From contig NZ_CP077077.1 in the NCBI RefSeq assembly GCF_019139675.1, positions 3,410,001-3,474,000 on the forward strand: a stretch of 64,000 nucleotides of DNA. Direction: 5' to 3'. Under the pieces are notes generated by a model, which saw nothing but the letters and a program-made list of their open reading frames with translations, made no database searches and was not told the origin of the DNA. The DNA comes from Pseudomonas maumuensis (GTDB taxonomy: Bacteria; Pseudomonadota; Gammaproteobacteria; Pseudomonadales; Pseudomonadaceae). Position 1 is the first letter of the stretch. The number at the start of each line of letters is the position of its first letter. Positions 28,144 through 37,370 of the stretch are shown here, piece after piece. Made by a program: the position numbers and the translations under genes.

Positions 28144-29057
28144 AAGTCGCCATCAATGCCCTGCACAACGCGCAAGGTGCCCCCAGCGGCACCGGCGCTC
28201 CCGGGGCGGCCGAGCGTCGCCCGCCCATCAGCCAACGCTGGCGCGGCAGCCGCAACCTGCTGCCGGCGCTGCTGTTCCTCGGCCTGTTCTTCTTCGCCCC
28301 GCTGGTCGGCCTGCTGCTGCGCGGGGTGCTGGAGCCCGAGCCGGGCCTTGGCAACTATGCGCAACTGTTCGCCAACTCGGCCTATGCCCGGGTACTGTTC
28401 AACACCTTCTCGGTGGCCGGCCTGGTCACCCTGATCAGCGTGCTGCTGGGCTTCCCGCTGGCCTGGGCAATCACCTTGGTGCCCAAGGGCTGGGGCCGCT
28501 GGCTGCTGAACATCGTGCTGCTGTCGATGTGGACCAGCCTGCTGGCGCGCACCTACTCGTGGCTGGTGCTGCTGCAGAGTTCGGGGGTGATCAACAAGGT
28601 GTTGATGGCGCTGGGCATCATCGATGCGCCGCTGGAGATGGTGCACAACCTCACCGGCGTGGTGATCGGCATGAGCTACATCATGATCCCGTTCATCGTC
28701 CTGCCGCTGCAGGCGACCATGCATGCCATCGACCCGATGGTGCTGCAGGCCGGCTCGATCTGCGGCGCCAGCCCCTGGACCAACTTCTGGAAGGTGTTCC
28801 TGCCGCTGTGCCGCTCGGGGCTGTTCTCCGGCGCGCTGATGGTGTTCGTGATGTCGCTCGGTTACTACGTCACCCCGGCCCTGCTCGGCGGCGCGCAGAA
28901 CATGATGCTGCCCGAGTTCATCATCCAGCAGGTGCAGTCGTTCCTCAACTGGGGCCTGGCCAGCGCCGCCGCCGCGCTGCTGGTGGTGATCACCCTGGTG
29001 CTCTTCTACCTGTACCTGAAGCTGCAGCCGGAGTCCCCGGTCGGCAACGCGAGGTAA
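28140..29057 (+). CDS. PotB/PotH-like ABC importer permease
   Basis: First membrane subunit of the polyamine-type importer, 305 residues. After a 40-residue cytoplasmic start there are about six membrane helices. The cytoplasmic EAA-like loop that docks the ATPase is visible as LQAGSICGASPWTNFWKVFLPL. The start ATG at 28140 overlaps the stop of the binding-protein gene, giving translational coupling. It is followed after six bases by the second permease. Confidence 0.9.
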   Translation: MKVAINALHNAQGAPSGTGAPGAAERRPPISQRWRGSRNLLPALLFLGLFFFAPLVGLLLRGVLEPEPGLGNYAQLFANSAYARVLFNTFSVAGLVTLISVLLGFPLAWAITLVPKGWGRWLLNIVLLSMWTSLLARTYSWLVLLQSSGVINKVLMALGIIDAPLEMVHNLTGVVIGMSYIMIPFIVLPLQATMHAIDPMVLQAGSICGASPWTNFWKVFLPLCRSGLFSGALMVFVMSLGYYVTPALLGGAQNMMLPEFIIQQVQSFLNWGLASAAAALLVVITLVLFYLYLKLQPESPVGNAR

Positions 29058-29063
29058 ACCGCC

Positions 29064-29870
29064 ATGCTGCTTTCCCCCAATGCCATGGGTCGCCCGCTGC
29101 GCACCGGGCTGTACCTGACCACCGGGCTGATCGCCGCCTTCCTGCTGCTGCCGGTGGTGTTCATCATCCTGCTGTCGTTCGGCTCGTCACAGTGGCTGGT
29201 GTTCCCGCCACCGGGCTGGACCTTCAAGTGGTACGCGCAGTTCTTCGCCAACCCCGAGTGGATGGACGCGGCGCTGGCCAGCCTCAAGGTGGCGCTGCTC
29301 ACCACCTTCGCCGCCGTGGCACTCGGCCTGCCCACCGCCTTTGCCCTGGTGCGCGGTCGCTTCCCGGGCCGCGAGCTGCTGTACGGGCTGTTCACCATGC
29401 CGATGATCGTGCCCCTGGTGATCATCGCCGTGGCGGTGTACGCGCTGTTCCTCAAGCTGGGCTACACCGGCACCTTGTTCGCCTTCGTGGTGAGCCACGT
29501 GATCGTCGCCCTGCCCTTCACCATCATCTCGATCATCAACTCGCTCAAGCTGTTCGACCAGTCCATCGAGGACGCCGCGGTGATCTGTGGTGCCTCGCGC
29601 CTGCAGGCGATCGTCAAGGTGACCTTCCCGGCGATCCGCCCGGGGATGATCGCCGGCGGCCTGTTCGCCTTCCTGGTGTCGTGGGACGAGGTGGTGCTGA
29701 GCGTGATGATGGCCAGCCCCGACCTGCAGACCCTGCCGGTGAAGATGTGGACCACCCTGCGCCAGGACCTGAGCCCGGTGATCGCGGTGGCCTCGACGCT
29801 GCTGATCGGCCTGTCCCTGCTTGTGATGTTCATTGCCGCCGCCCTGCGCCGGCGCGCCGAAAACGCCTGA
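29064..29870 (+). CDS. PotC/PotI-like ABC importer permease
   Basis: Second membrane subunit, 268 residues, with about six helices. The EAA-like loop is EDAAVICGASRLQAIVKVTF. GAGG lies about nine bases before the ATG. It pairs with the preceding permease to form the channel and is followed by the ATPase gene 19 bases later. Confidence 0.9.
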   Translation: MLLSPNAMGRPLRTGLYLTTGLIAAFLLLPVVFIILLSFGSSQWLVFPPPGWTFKWYAQFFANPEWMDAALASLKVALLTTFAAVALGLPTAFALVRGRFPGRELLYGLFTMPMIVPLVIIAVAVYALFLKLGYTGTLFAFVVSHVIVALPFTIISIINSLKLFDQSIEDAAVICGASRLQAIVKVTFPAIRPGMIAGGLFAFLVSWDEVVLSVMMASPDLQTLPVKMWTTLRQDLSPVIAVASTLLIGLSLLVMFIAAALRRRAENA

Positions 29871-29889
29871 CTGCCCGGAGACAATGACA

Positions 29890-31038
29890 ATGAGTGCAGT
29901 GATCAAAGACGATACGCGCAACCAGACCCTGGTCAGCCTGCGCGGCCTGAACAAGCACTACGGCGACTTCACCGCCGTGGACAACCTCGACCTGGAAATC
30001 CAGGACGGCGAGTTCCTCACCTTCCTCGGCTCCAGCGGCTCGGGCAAGTCCACTACCCTGTCGATGCTGGCCGGCTTCGAGACGCCCAGCAGCGGCGAGA
30101 TCCTGGTCGACGGCCAGTCGCTGGTCAACGTGCCGCCGCACAAGCGCGACATCGGCATGGTGTTCCAGCGCTACTCGCTGTTCCCGCACCTGAACGTGCG
30201 CGACAACATCGGCTTCCCCCTGGCCATCCGCAAGCTCGGCGCCGACGAGACCCGCAAGCGCGTGGAGGCGATGCTCAAGCTGGTACGCCTGGAACCCTTC
30301 GCCCACCGCAAGCCCTCGCAGATGTCCGGTGGCCAGCAGCAGCGCGTGGCGATCGCCAGGGCGCTAGTGTACGAGCCGCGCATCCTGCTTATGGACGAGC
30401 CGCTCGGCGCGCTGGACAAGAAACTGCGCGAAGACCTGCAGGACGAATTGCGCCAACTGCACCGACGCCTGGGCATCACCATCGTCTACGTGACCCACGA
30501 CCAGGAGGAGGCGATGCGCCTGTCCCAGCGCATCGCCATCTTCAGCCATGGCCGCATCGTCGGCCTGGGCACCGGCTACGACCTCTACCAGAACCCGCCG
30601 AATGCCTTCGTCGCCTCGTTCCTGGGCAACTCCAACTTCTTGCGCTTCACTGCCAGCGGCAACGGCGCCGGGCACTTCGAGGGCCAGCCGGTGGCGGTGC
30701 GCCTGACCCCGGGCCTGGCCAACGGCCAGGAAGCGCTGATCATGGTGCGCCCGGAGAAGGCCCTGGCGCTGACCGTCGAGCAAGCGGCGCGCGAACCCTT
30801 GCCGGCAGGCTGGAACGAAGTCACCGCCACGGTCGCCGAGCTGCTGTTCCTCGGCGAAAGCCAGACCTGCCACGTGGTCACCCAGGGCGGCACGGCGCTG
30901 ACGGTCAAGGCGCTGTCCGCCGCCGGCATGCCCATGCGTCCAGGCGACCCGGTCAAGGTGCGCTGGGCGGTGGCGGATGCGTGCATCTACACCGAATGGG
31001 CCGAGAGCGACCTGAGCAAGGGCGCTGGGGCACATTGA
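29890..31038 (+). CDS. PotA/PotG-like ABC importer ATPase
   Basis: Cytoplasmic ATP-hydrolysing subunit of the polyamine-type importer, 382 residues. Walker A is GSSGSGKST (47-55), the signature is MSGGQQQRVAIARAL, Walker B is ILLMDEPLGALD and the switch histidine lies in VTHDQEEA. A TOBE domain occupies the C-terminal third. Two ATGs occur six bases apart; the second, at 29890, is preferred because CGGAG then has normal spacing. It closes the operon and is followed by a hairpin. Confidence 0.92.
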   Translation: MSAVIKDDTRNQTLVSLRGLNKHYGDFTAVDNLDLEIQDGEFLTFLGSSGSGKSTTLSMLAGFETPSSGEILVDGQSLVNVPPHKRDIGMVFQRYSLFPHLNVRDNIGFPLAIRKLGADETRKRVEAMLKLVRLEPFAHRKPSQMSGGQQQRVAIARALVYEPRILLMDEPLGALDKKLREDLQDELRQLHRRLGITIVYVTHDQEEAMRLSQRIAIFSHGRIVGLGTGYDLYQNPPNAFVASFLGNSNFLRFTASGNGAGHFEGQPVAVRLTPGLANGQEALIMVRPEKALALTVEQAAREPLPAGWNEVTATVAELLFLGESQTCHVVTQGGTALTVKALSAAGMPMRPGDPVKVRWAVADACIYTEWAESDLSKGAGAH

Positions 31039-31047
31039 GCAAAGTGG

Positions 31048-31067
31048 GGGCTGCTGCGCAGCCCTTT
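31048..31067 (+). terminator. Hairpin after the ABC importer operon
   Basis: GGGCTGC and GCAGCCC form a seven-base stem with a three-base loop followed by TTT. It lies ten bases after the ATPase stop. The same stem type recurs after pncB. Confidence 0.6.
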
Positions 31068-31097
31068 CACCGGTGTACCCGCGGTAGGCCGCCTGGC

Positions 31098-31805
31098 TTA
31101 TCCGCCTGCCAGCAAGCTGCGATCGAACATGAATGCCCCGCCGCCCTGCGGGGTATGCAGGTATAGCTGCTGGGGCCGCCCAAGCCTGGGCTGGATCTTC
31201 TCTCCGGTGTCTTGCACCCAGCCTTCGCTCTTCATGCGCTCCAGCCGTTTGCGCAGCGAGGTGTTGTTGACCGCCTGCCCCACGCATGCCTCTACCGCTG
31301 CCAGGGCATCCAGCACGGTGAACCGCTCCGGTGTCAGGTAAAACGGCAGATTGCTGTACACGGACTTGGCTTCGAGCCGTTGATGGGCCCGCTCGACGAG
31401 CAGGCGATGATCGAACGGCAGCGACAGCTCATTGCTCAGCACGCTTCGCAGGTCGAAGAACGCAACCTGCGAGCCCTCGAGCTCCAGTTCGACCGCCGGA
31501 TCGAGCAACGCCAGATAGTAGGTACTCAAGGTCCAACCGCGCGGATCGCGAACGGCATTGCCCTCGGTGCCAACCTGCTCCAGGTGGCGCGGACGCACCC
31601 TGGCCTTCTCCGCCAGGGCCCGACCGGCGGCGGCATCGAGGTTGTTATCCACGGTACGGCCATTGACGACGACACCCGGCAAGGCCCATTGGCCCTTGTA
31701 GGGCTCGCGCTCGCGCAGGTGCAGCAACACCTCCAGACGCTGGCTGTGAGGCGACAGGCGCAGGGCGACGATATCCACGCTGGCCAATACTTCTGCGGTA
31801 CTCAC
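31098..31805 (-). CDS. nrtR: NrtR-type NAD-biosynthesis repressor
   Basis: Transcriptional regulator of NAD salvage, 235 residues. The N-terminal Nudix-like domain (about 1-145) has a degenerate Nudix box: where REUxEE is expected, the sequence reads GRALAEKARV, so it should sense ADP-ribose rather than hydrolyse it. The C-terminal part is a winged helix (LTPERFTVLDALAAVEACVG and NTSLRKRLERMKSEGWV). The start is GTG at 31805, with AAGAGGAG upstream; a longer frame without such a site extends 90 bases further. It is divergent from pncA-pncB, its expected targets. Confidence 0.86.
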   Translation of the reverse strand: MSTAEVLASVDIVALRLSPHSQRLEVLLHLREREPYKGQWALPGVVVNGRTVDNNLDAAAGRALAEKARVRPRHLEQVGTEGNAVRDPRGWTLSTYYLALLDPAVELELEGSQVAFFDLRSVLSNELSLPFDHRLLVERAHQRLEAKSVYSNLPFYLTPERFTVLDALAAVEACVGQAVNNTSLRKRLERMKSEGWVQDTGEKIQPRLGRPQQLYLHTPQGGGAFMFDRSLLAGG

Positions 31806-31832
31806 GGTACGGCTCCTCTTGTAAATGCCGCC

Positions 31833-31918
31833 ATATTCCACCAGAGCAACTAAGTCTTTCAAGCACTGATTAGCAATTGAAGTCAGCCTTGACATACTTA
31901 TAGCACCAGGTGAAATAT
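31833..31918. promoter_or_regulatory. Inverted 10-mers in the nrtR-pncA gap, candidate regulator sites
   Basis: ATATTCCACC (31833-31842) and GGTGAAATAT (31909-31918) are inverted copies with one mismatch. The second overlaps the expected -10 of the pncA promoter. They could be NrtR sites, but the NrtR motif of this genus is not known to me. Confidence 0.3.
31889..31917 (+). promoter_or_regulatory. Candidate sigma-70 promoter of pncA-pncB
   Basis: TTGACA at 31889-31894 is a perfect -35 element. With a 17-base spacer the -10 would be GAAATA (31912-31917). It lies 31 bases before the pncA ATG. Confidence 0.5.
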
Positions 31919-31948
31919 ATAGGCATTCCCAGCCGAAGAGGTCCGCCC

Positions 31949-32599
31949 ATGATCATCGCCAGCTTCGACGTCGACGCGCAGAACGGCTTTACCGACAATG
32001 CACCCCAGGAGTTGCCGGTGCCCGGCGGCCACCTGATCGCCCCCGCGCTCAATGCCATGGCTCAACGCGCCACGCTACGCCTGGGCAGCAAGGACGCCCA
32101 CCCGGCAAACGCCGCCTGGGTGGTCGCCGAAGCCGCCCAGATGCTGCAACCGCTGGCCCTGGCCAACGCCGACCTGACCTGGGTCAGCCACTGCGTGCCC
32201 GGCACCCGAGGTTTCGAGCTGCTGCCAGGCCTGCCCGCCCCCATCGACTACGACTATTTCGTCTGGAAAGGCGTCGAACCCGACCTTCACCCCTACGGCG
32301 CCTGCTACCACGACCTGGCCGAACGCCGCTCCACCGGTGTCATTGAGTTCCTCAAGGTGCAACAGGTACAGGCGATCATCGTCGGCGGCCTGGCACTGGA
32401 CTACTGCGTGCGCACCACCGCCCTGCAACTGCGCCGCGCCGGTTTCGAGGTGTTGCTGTACCTGCCGGCCTGCCGCGCACTGAGCGTCGAGGGCGCACAG
32501 GCTGCCTGCACTGCAATGGCCAATGCCGGCATCCACTTGTGCGGCGACGAACAGGCCCTCGACGACCAGCTCACCGCTCTCAAGGAGGCTCGCCCATGA
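31949..32599 (+). CDS. pncA: Nicotinamidase (isochorismatase-fold cysteine hydrolase)
   Basis: Converts nicotinamide to nicotinate in NAD salvage. The protein has 216 residues. The catalytic aspartate lies in DVDAQNGF (D9), a lysine in FVWKGVEPD, and the catalytic cysteine in [15 protein letters not shown] (C153). The ATG at 31949 follows AGAGG. The stop overlaps the pncB start as ATGA. The position between nrtR and pncB supports nicotinamide rather than another amide as substrate. Confidence 0.9.
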   Translation: MIIASFDVDAQNGFTDNAPQELPVPGGHLIAPALNAMAQRATLRLGSKDAHPANAAWVVAEAAQMLQPLALANADLTWVSHCVPGTRGFELLPGLPAPIDYDYFVWKGVEPDLHPYGACYHDLAERRSTGVIEFLKVQQVQAIIVGGLALDYCVRTTALQLRRAGFEVLLYLPACRALSVEGAQAACTAMANAGIHLCGDEQALDDQLTALKEARP

Positions 32600-33795
32600 G
32601 CGACAGCGTTTTCGGCCCCCGGATCATCCAGAATCTGCTGGACACCGACTTCTACAAGATCACCATGATGCAGGCGGTGCTGCACAACTACCCCAACGCC
32701 GAGGTGGAATGGGAATTCCGCTGCCGCAACAACGAGGACCTGGCGCCCTACCTCGCCGAGATCCGCTACCAGGTCGAGCAGTTGGCCGATGTGTCGATCA
32801 CCCACGACCAGTTGGCCTACCTGGAGAAGATCCCGTTCATCAAGCCGGACTTCATCCGCTTCCTCAGCCTGTTCCGCTTCAACCTGCGTTATGTGCAGGT
32901 GGGCCTGGACGACGCCGGGCAGCTGGCGATCCGCTTGCGCGGCCCCTGGTTGCACGTGATCCTGTTCGAGATCCCGCTGCTGGCGATTGTCAGTGAAGTG
33001 CGCAACCGCTATCGCTACCGCGAGGTGATGATCGAACAGGTCGGCGAGCGCCTCTACCAGAAGCTCGACTGGCTCAAGGCCGAAGCCAGCGGCGACGAGC
33101 TGGCCGGCCTGCAACTGGCCGATTTCGGCACCCGCCGGCGTTTCTCCTACCGGGTGCAGGAAGAGGTGGTACACATCCTCAAGCGCGACTTCCCCGGACG
33201 CTTCGTCGGCACCAGCAACGTACATCTGGCCCGCGAGTACCAGGTCAAGCCCATCGGCACCATGGCCCACGAATGGTTCATGGCCCACCAGCAGCTCGGC
33301 CCGCGTCTGGTGGACAGCCAGGCCGCCGCCCTCGAGTGTTGGGTGCGCGAGTACCGCGGCCAACTGGGCATCGCCCTGACCGACTGCATCGGCATGGACG
33401 CGTTCATGAAGGACTTCGACCTGTACTTCGCCAAGCTCTTCGATGGCCTGCGCCATGACTCGGGCGAACCGCTGGCCTGGGCCGAGAAAGCCATCGCCCA
33501 CTATGAGCGGCTGGGTATGGACCCAAAGGGCAAGACCCTGATCTTCTCCGACGGACTGGACTTCGAGAAGATGCTGACCCTCTACCGCGCCCTGCACGGG
33601 CGGATCAACGTCAGCTTCGGTATCGGCACCAACCTGACCTGCGACATTCCCGGGGTCACGCCGATGAACATGGTGATCAAGATGACCGCCTGCAACGGTG
33701 CGCCGGTGGCGAAGATTTCCGACAGCCCGGGTAAGACCCAGTGCCGGGACGAGAACTTCGTGGCGTACCTGCGGCATGTGTTTAACGTCCAATAA
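32596..33795 (+). CDS. pncB: Nicotinate phosphoribosyltransferase
   Basis: Joins nicotinate to phosphoribosyl pyrophosphate to give nicotinate mononucleotide, with ATP hydrolysis. It has 399 residues, normal for PncB. The N-terminal [20 protein letters not shown], the segment [14 protein letters not shown] and the end segment [20 protein letters not shown] are typical. AAGGAGG precedes the start, which overlaps the pncA stop by four bases. NadE is often the third gene of this set in other bacteria but is not here. Confidence 0.95.
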   Translation: MSDSVFGPRIIQNLLDTDFYKITMMQAVLHNYPNAEVEWEFRCRNNEDLAPYLAEIRYQVEQLADVSITHDQLAYLEKIPFIKPDFIRFLSLFRFNLRYVQVGLDDAGQLAIRLRGPWLHVILFEIPLLAIVSEVRNRYRYREVMIEQVGERLYQKLDWLKAEASGDELAGLQLADFGTRRRFSYRVQEEVVHILKRDFPGRFVGTSNVHLAREYQVKPIGTMAHEWFMAHQQLGPRLVDSQAAALECWVREYRGQLGIALTDCIGMDAFMKDFDLYFAKLFDGLRHDSGEPLAWAEKAIAHYERLGMDPKGKTLIFSDGLDFEKMLTLYRALHGRINVSFGIGTNLTCDIPGVTPMNMVIKMTACNGAPVAKISDSPGKTQCRDENFVAYLRHVFNVQ

Positions 33796-33800
33796 CCCCG

Positions 33801-33845
33801 GGGCTGCCATGCAGCCCTGTCGCCGGCAAGCCGGCTCCCACAGGG
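33801..33845 (+). terminator. Hairpin plus REP element after pncB
   Basis: GGGCTGC-CAT-GCAGCCC (33801-33817) is followed by a REP copy (CGCCGGCAAGCCGGCTCCCACAGGG split over 33821-33845). No T run is present. The gap to the next gene holds nothing else recognisable. Confidence 0.6.
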
Positions 33846-33950
33846 TAGGCACTGCGGTCCAAGGTTTTTCACCAAGGCCCTCGTTGCCACGCACATTTGC
33901 TTGTATGGTGTTGTCAAAGAAGGATGTTTTACCCGCACAGGAAAGACCAG

Positions 33951-35324
33951 ATGCCCCAACGCAATGTCATCAACGCCTCCGTCAGCCCCAAGGGCAGCCT
34001 GGAGACGCTGTCGCAACGTGAAGTCCAGCAACTGAGCGAAGTCGGTACCGGCAGCCTCTATACCCTGTTCCGCCAGTGCGCCCTGGCCATCCTCAACACC
34101 GGCGCCCATGTCGACAATGCCAAGACCATCCTCGAGGCCTACAAGGACTTCGAGGTGCGTATCCACCAGCAGGACCGCGGCGTGCGCCTGGAACTGCTCA
34201 ACGCTCCAGCCGACGCCTTCGTCGATGGCGAGATGATCGCCAGTACCCGCGAGATGCTGTTCAGCGCCCTGCGCGACATCGTCTACACCGAGAGCGAACT
34301 GGCCAGCCAGCGCATCGACCTGGAAAGCTCGCAAGGCATCACCGACTACGTCTTCCACCTGCTGCGCAACGCCCGCACCCTGCGCCCTGGTGTCGAGCCG
34401 AAGATGGTGGTGTGCTGGGGCGGCCACTCGATCAGCACCGAGGAATACCAGTACACCAAGAAGGTCGGCCACGAACTGGGTCTGCGCAAGCTGGACGTCT
34501 GCACCGGCTGCGGTCCGGGCGTGATGAAGGGCCCGATGAAGGGCGCCACCATCGCCCATGCCAAGCAGCGCATGCATGGCAGCCGCTACCTGGGCCTGAC
34601 CGAGCCGGGCATCATCGCCGCCGAGGCGCCCAACCCGATCGTCAACGAGCTGGTGATCCTGCCGGACATCGAGAAGCGTCTCGAAGCCTTCGTGCGTGTC
34701 GGCCACGGCATCATCATCTTCCCCGGCGGCGCCGGTACCGCCGAGGAGTTCCTCTACCTGCTCGGCATCCTCATGCACCCGGACAACCAGGGCCTGCCGT
34801 TCCCGGTGGTGCTCACCGGGCCGCGCAGCGCCGAGCCGTTCCTGCTGCAGTTGCATGCCTTCGTCGGCGCCACCCTTGGCGAGGAGGCGCAGCGCCACTA
34901 CCAGATCATCATCGACGACCCGGCCGAAGTGGCGCGGCAGATGGTCGAGGGGCTCAAGGCAGTCAAGCAGTTCCGCCGCGAGCGCAACGACGCCTTCCAC
35001 TTCAACTGGCTGCTGAAGATCGACGAAGGCTTCCAGCGCCCGTTCGACCCGACCCACGAGAACATGGCCAACCTGGCCCTGCGCCGTGACCTGCCGCCAC
35101 ACGAGCTGGCAGCCAACCTGCGCCGGGCGTTCTCGGGCGTGGTTGCCGGCAACGTCAAGGACAAGGGCATCCGCCTGATCGAGGAGCACGGGCCTTACCA
35201 GATCCGCGGCGATGCGGCGATCCTCGACCCGCTCGGGCGCCTGTTGCAGGCGTTCGTCGACCAGCACCGCATGAAGTTGCCCGGTGGGGCGGCGTATGTG
35301 CCGTGCTATGAGGTGGTGGCCTAA
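33951..35324 (+). CDS. ppnN: Nucleotide 5'-monophosphate nucleosidase, LOG family (PpnN-like)
   Basis: Cleaves purine and pyrimidine 5'-monophosphates to base plus ribose 5-phosphate; E. coli PpnN (YgdH) is activated by (p)ppGpp. It has 457 residues against 454 in E. coli. An N-terminal domain (about 1-140) precedes the LOG Rossmann domain with VVCWGGHSIS, GCGPGVMKGPMKGA and the signature PGGAGTAEEFLYLLG. A C-terminal domain follows. The ATG at 33951 was chosen over an upstream in-frame start because the conserved sequence begins there. It stands alone between two hairpin/REP modules. Confidence 0.92.
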   Translation: MPQRNVINASVSPKGSLETLSQREVQQLSEVGTGSLYTLFRQCALAILNTGAHVDNAKTILEAYKDFEVRIHQQDRGVRLELLNAPADAFVDGEMIASTREMLFSALRDIVYTESELASQRIDLESSQGITDYVFHLLRNARTLRPGVEPKMVVCWGGHSISTEEYQYTKKVGHELGLRKLDVCTGCGPGVMKGPMKGATIAHAKQRMHGSRYLGLTEPGIIAAEAPNPIVNELVILPDIEKRLEAFVRVGHGIIIFPGGAGTAEEFLYLLGILMHPDNQGLPFPVVLTGPRSAEPFLLQLHAFVGATLGEEAQRHYQIIIDDPAEVARQMVEGLKAVKQFRRERNDAFHFNWLLKIDEGFQRPFDPTHENMANLALRRDLPPHELAANLRRAFSGVVAGNVKDKGIRLIEEHGPYQIRGDAAILDPLGRLLQAFVDQHRMKLPGGAAYVPCYEVVA

Positions 35325-35332
35325 GGCCCTTG

Positions 35333-35378
35333 GGGCCGCTTTGCGGCCCTTTCGCCGGCAAGCCGGCTCCCACAGGGG
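35333..35378 (+). terminator. Hairpin plus REP element after ppnN
   Basis: GGGCCGC-TTT-GCGGCCC followed by TTT (35333-35352) leads straight into a REP copy (35353-35378). It starts eight bases past the ppnN stop. The remaining bases up to 35539 show no gene. Confidence 0.65.
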
Positions 35379-35539
35379 CAGGTAAGTCCTGGTTTTTCGC
35401 AATATTTTGCGGATATTTGCTACGCCAGGTGGTGAACCTGCCTACAAAAAAACGGTCTTTCGCTGACGGTCAATCCACCCGACCGGATCGCCGGCCCAGT
35501 CATCGGGCCTTCATTCGTCCTGTTTCAGCGAAGACCAGC

Positions 35540-36190
35540 ATGCCAGACATTCAGCCCGCTTCCCCTGCCCTCACCGCCCTGCGCGGTGGCCTGATCGCCG
35601 CCCTGATCGCCCTCGCCGCTCCGGCCCACGCCGAAGAGCCGGCCACTGATGCGCGTTGGGTCAGTGACAGCCTGAACACTTACGTACGCAGCGGCCCCAC
35701 CGACGGCCACCGCATCGTCGGCACGCTCAAGTCCGGGCAGAAGGTCTCCCTGGTCACCAACCAGGGCAACTACAGCCAGGTACGCGGGCAGAGCGGCGAC
35801 CTGGTGTGGATCCTCACCAGCGACCTGCAGGCGGTGCCCGGCCAGAGCGAGCGCCTGCCGCAGCTCGACGCCCAAGTGGCCGAGCTGTCCGGCCAGCTCA
35901 AGACCATCGACGACAGCTGGAAGAACCGCGTGCAGGGCATGCAGGAAACCCTGGATTCGCGCAAGGCGCTGATCGACGAGCTGGAAACCCGCAACAAGGC
36001 ACTCAACGAGCAGCTCGAGCAGAGCCAGTCGAGCCTGCGCGACACCCAGGCGCGCCTGGGGGACGAGAACAAGCAGGTGATGATGCGCTACATGGTGTAT
36101 GGCGGCAGCATTGCCGGCGCCGGACTGCTGGCGGGGCTGATCCTGCCGGCGCTGACCCGTGGGCGCAAACGCAACGATCGCTGGTTCTGA
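35540..36190 (+). CDS. SH3-domain membrane-anchored protein (TIGR04211/YgiM-like)
   Basis: Envelope protein of unknown exact role, 216 residues. A signal peptide (to about residue 33, PAHAEE) is followed by a bacterial SH3 domain (about 40-100, YVRSGPTDGHRIVGTLKSGQ). A long coiled coil (about 110-180, rich in E, Q, L and D) follows, then a single membrane helix near the end (GGSIAGAGLLAGLILPAL) and a basic cytoplasmic tail. This order is that of the TIGR04211/YgiM family. The start ATG at 35540 opens the signal peptide; an open frame reaching 70 codons upstream crosses the REP element and was not used. Confidence 0.85.
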   Translation: MPDIQPASPALTALRGGLIAALIALAAPAHAEEPATDARWVSDSLNTYVRSGPTDGHRIVGTLKSGQKVSLVTNQGNYSQVRGQSGDLVWILTSDLQAVPGQSERLPQLDAQVAELSGQLKTIDDSWKNRVQGMQETLDSRKALIDELETRNKALNEQLEQSQSSLRDTQARLGDENKQVMMRYMVYGGSIAGAGLLAGLILPALTRGRKRNDRWF

Positions 36191-36204
36191 CCAGCATGGC
36201 CGCT

Positions 36205-36222
36205 GCATTTTCAAGAAAATGC
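36205..36222. promoter_or_regulatory. Perfect palindrome upstream of the dehydrogenase gene
   Basis: GCATTTTC-AA-GAAAATGC is an 18-base perfect dyad 15 bases after the SH3-protein stop and 87 bases before the dehydrogenase start. The two-base centre argues for an operator or dimer site rather than an RNA hairpin. The binding protein is unknown. Confidence 0.3.
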
Positions 36223-36308
36223 TGAAACTGTTCCTGTGATTGCGATGTTTTTGCGATAAATCTTGCAGGCTAAGGTTGCCCTACCTACCACTCAGGGACC
36301 CTGATGCC

Positions 36309-37319
36309 ATGAAAGCCATCGTCTTCACCCAACACGGCCTGCCACTGACCGACCCGGCCTCGCTCTACGACAGCGACCTGCCCGCGCCTGCCCCCGGTCC
36401 ACGCGATTTGCTGGTGGAAGTCCGCGCCATCGCGGTCAATCCGGTCGACACCAAGGTCCGCGCCGGCAGCGGCAGCAGCGGCCAACCCAAGGTGCTGGGC
36501 TGGGACGCGGTCGGCGTGGTGCGCGCCACAGGCGAACAGGTGACCCTGTTCCAGCCCGGCGACGAGGTCTTCTATGCCGGTGCCATCGACCGCCCCGGCA
36601 GCTACAGCGAACTGCACCTGGTCGATGAACGTATCGTCGGCCACAAGCCGCGCAGCCTGGACAATGCCAGCGCCGCCGCCCTGCCGCTGACCTCGATCAC
36701 CGCCTGGGAGCTGCTGTTCGACCGTCTGGGCGTGCATGAAGGCGGTGGCGAAGGGCAAAGCCTGCTGATCGTCGGCGCTGGCGGTGGCGTGGGTTCGATC
36801 CTCACCCAACTCGCGCGCCAGCTCACCAACCTCACCGTGATCGGCACCGCCTCGCGCCCTGAGACCCAAGCCTGGGTGCGGCAACTCGGCGCCCACCAGG
36901 TGATCGATCACAACCAGCCGCTGGCACCCCAGCTGGAGGCCTTGGGTATTGGCCAGGTGGACTTGGTGATCAGCCTGACCCACACCGACCGCCACTTCGC
37001 GCAGTTGGTCGAGGTGCTGCGCCCACAAGGCCGCCTGGCACTGATCGACGACCCAGCCAGCCTCGATGTGGTGCCGCTCAAGCGCAAGTCGCTGTCGTTG
37101 CACTGGGAGCTGATGTTCACCCGTTCGCTGTACCAGACCGCCGACATGATCAAGCAGCACGAACTGCTGGAGCGAATCGCCGGGCTGGTCGATGAAGGCG
37201 TGATCAAGACCACGCTGGGCGAGCATTTCGGCGCGATCAACGCGGCCAACCTGCGCCGGGCCCATGAGCTCGTCGAAAGTGGCAAGGCCAAGGGCAAAGT
37301 GGTACTGGAAGGGTTCTAG
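36309..37319 (+). CDS. Zinc-type alcohol dehydrogenase-like / quinone oxidoreductase family protein
   Basis: NADPH-dependent oxidoreductase of the medium-chain dehydrogenase superfamily, 336 residues. The N-terminal GroES-like domain starts MKAIVFTQHGLPL and contains IAVNPVDTKVRAG. The nucleotide-binding motif is IVGAGGGVGSILTQLARQL. The catalytic zinc cysteine and histidine of true alcohol dehydrogenases are absent, so this is a zinc-free enone/quinone-reductase type close to TIGR02817. It converges on a LysR gene across a strong inverted repeat, and that regulator may control it. The substrate is not known. Confidence 0.86.
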   Translation: MKAIVFTQHGLPLTDPASLYDSDLPAPAPGPRDLLVEVRAIAVNPVDTKVRAGSGSSGQPKVLGWDAVGVVRATGEQVTLFQPGDEVFYAGAIDRPGSYSELHLVDERIVGHKPRSLDNASAAALPLTSITAWELLFDRLGVHEGGGEGQSLLIVGAGGGVGSILTQLARQLTNLTVIGTASRPETQAWVRQLGAHQVIDHNQPLAPQLEALGIGQVDLVISLTHTDRHFAQLVEVLRPQGRLALIDDPASLDVVPLKRKSLSLHWELMFTRSLYQTADMIKQHELLERIAGLVDEGVIKTTLGEHFGAINAANLRRAHELVESGKAKGKVVLEGF

Positions 37320-37327
37320 ACCGCCAC

Positions 37328-37368
37328 GGGCCCTGCAGGCGCGAGGACGCGCCGTGCCTGCAGGGCCC
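37328..37368. terminator. Bidirectional GC hairpin between converging genes
   Basis: GGGCCCTGCAGGC and GCCTGCAGGGCCC form a perfect 13-base stem around 15 bases. It sits between the stops of the dehydrogenase and the LysR gene and can serve both strands, although no T run follows. Confidence 0.6.
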
Positions 37369-37370
37369 GC

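Noticed and set aside
36205..36222. The 18-base palindrome as a terminator of the SH3-domain gene.
   Set aside because: A two-base centre cannot form a stable RNA loop and no T run follows; an operator is more likely.
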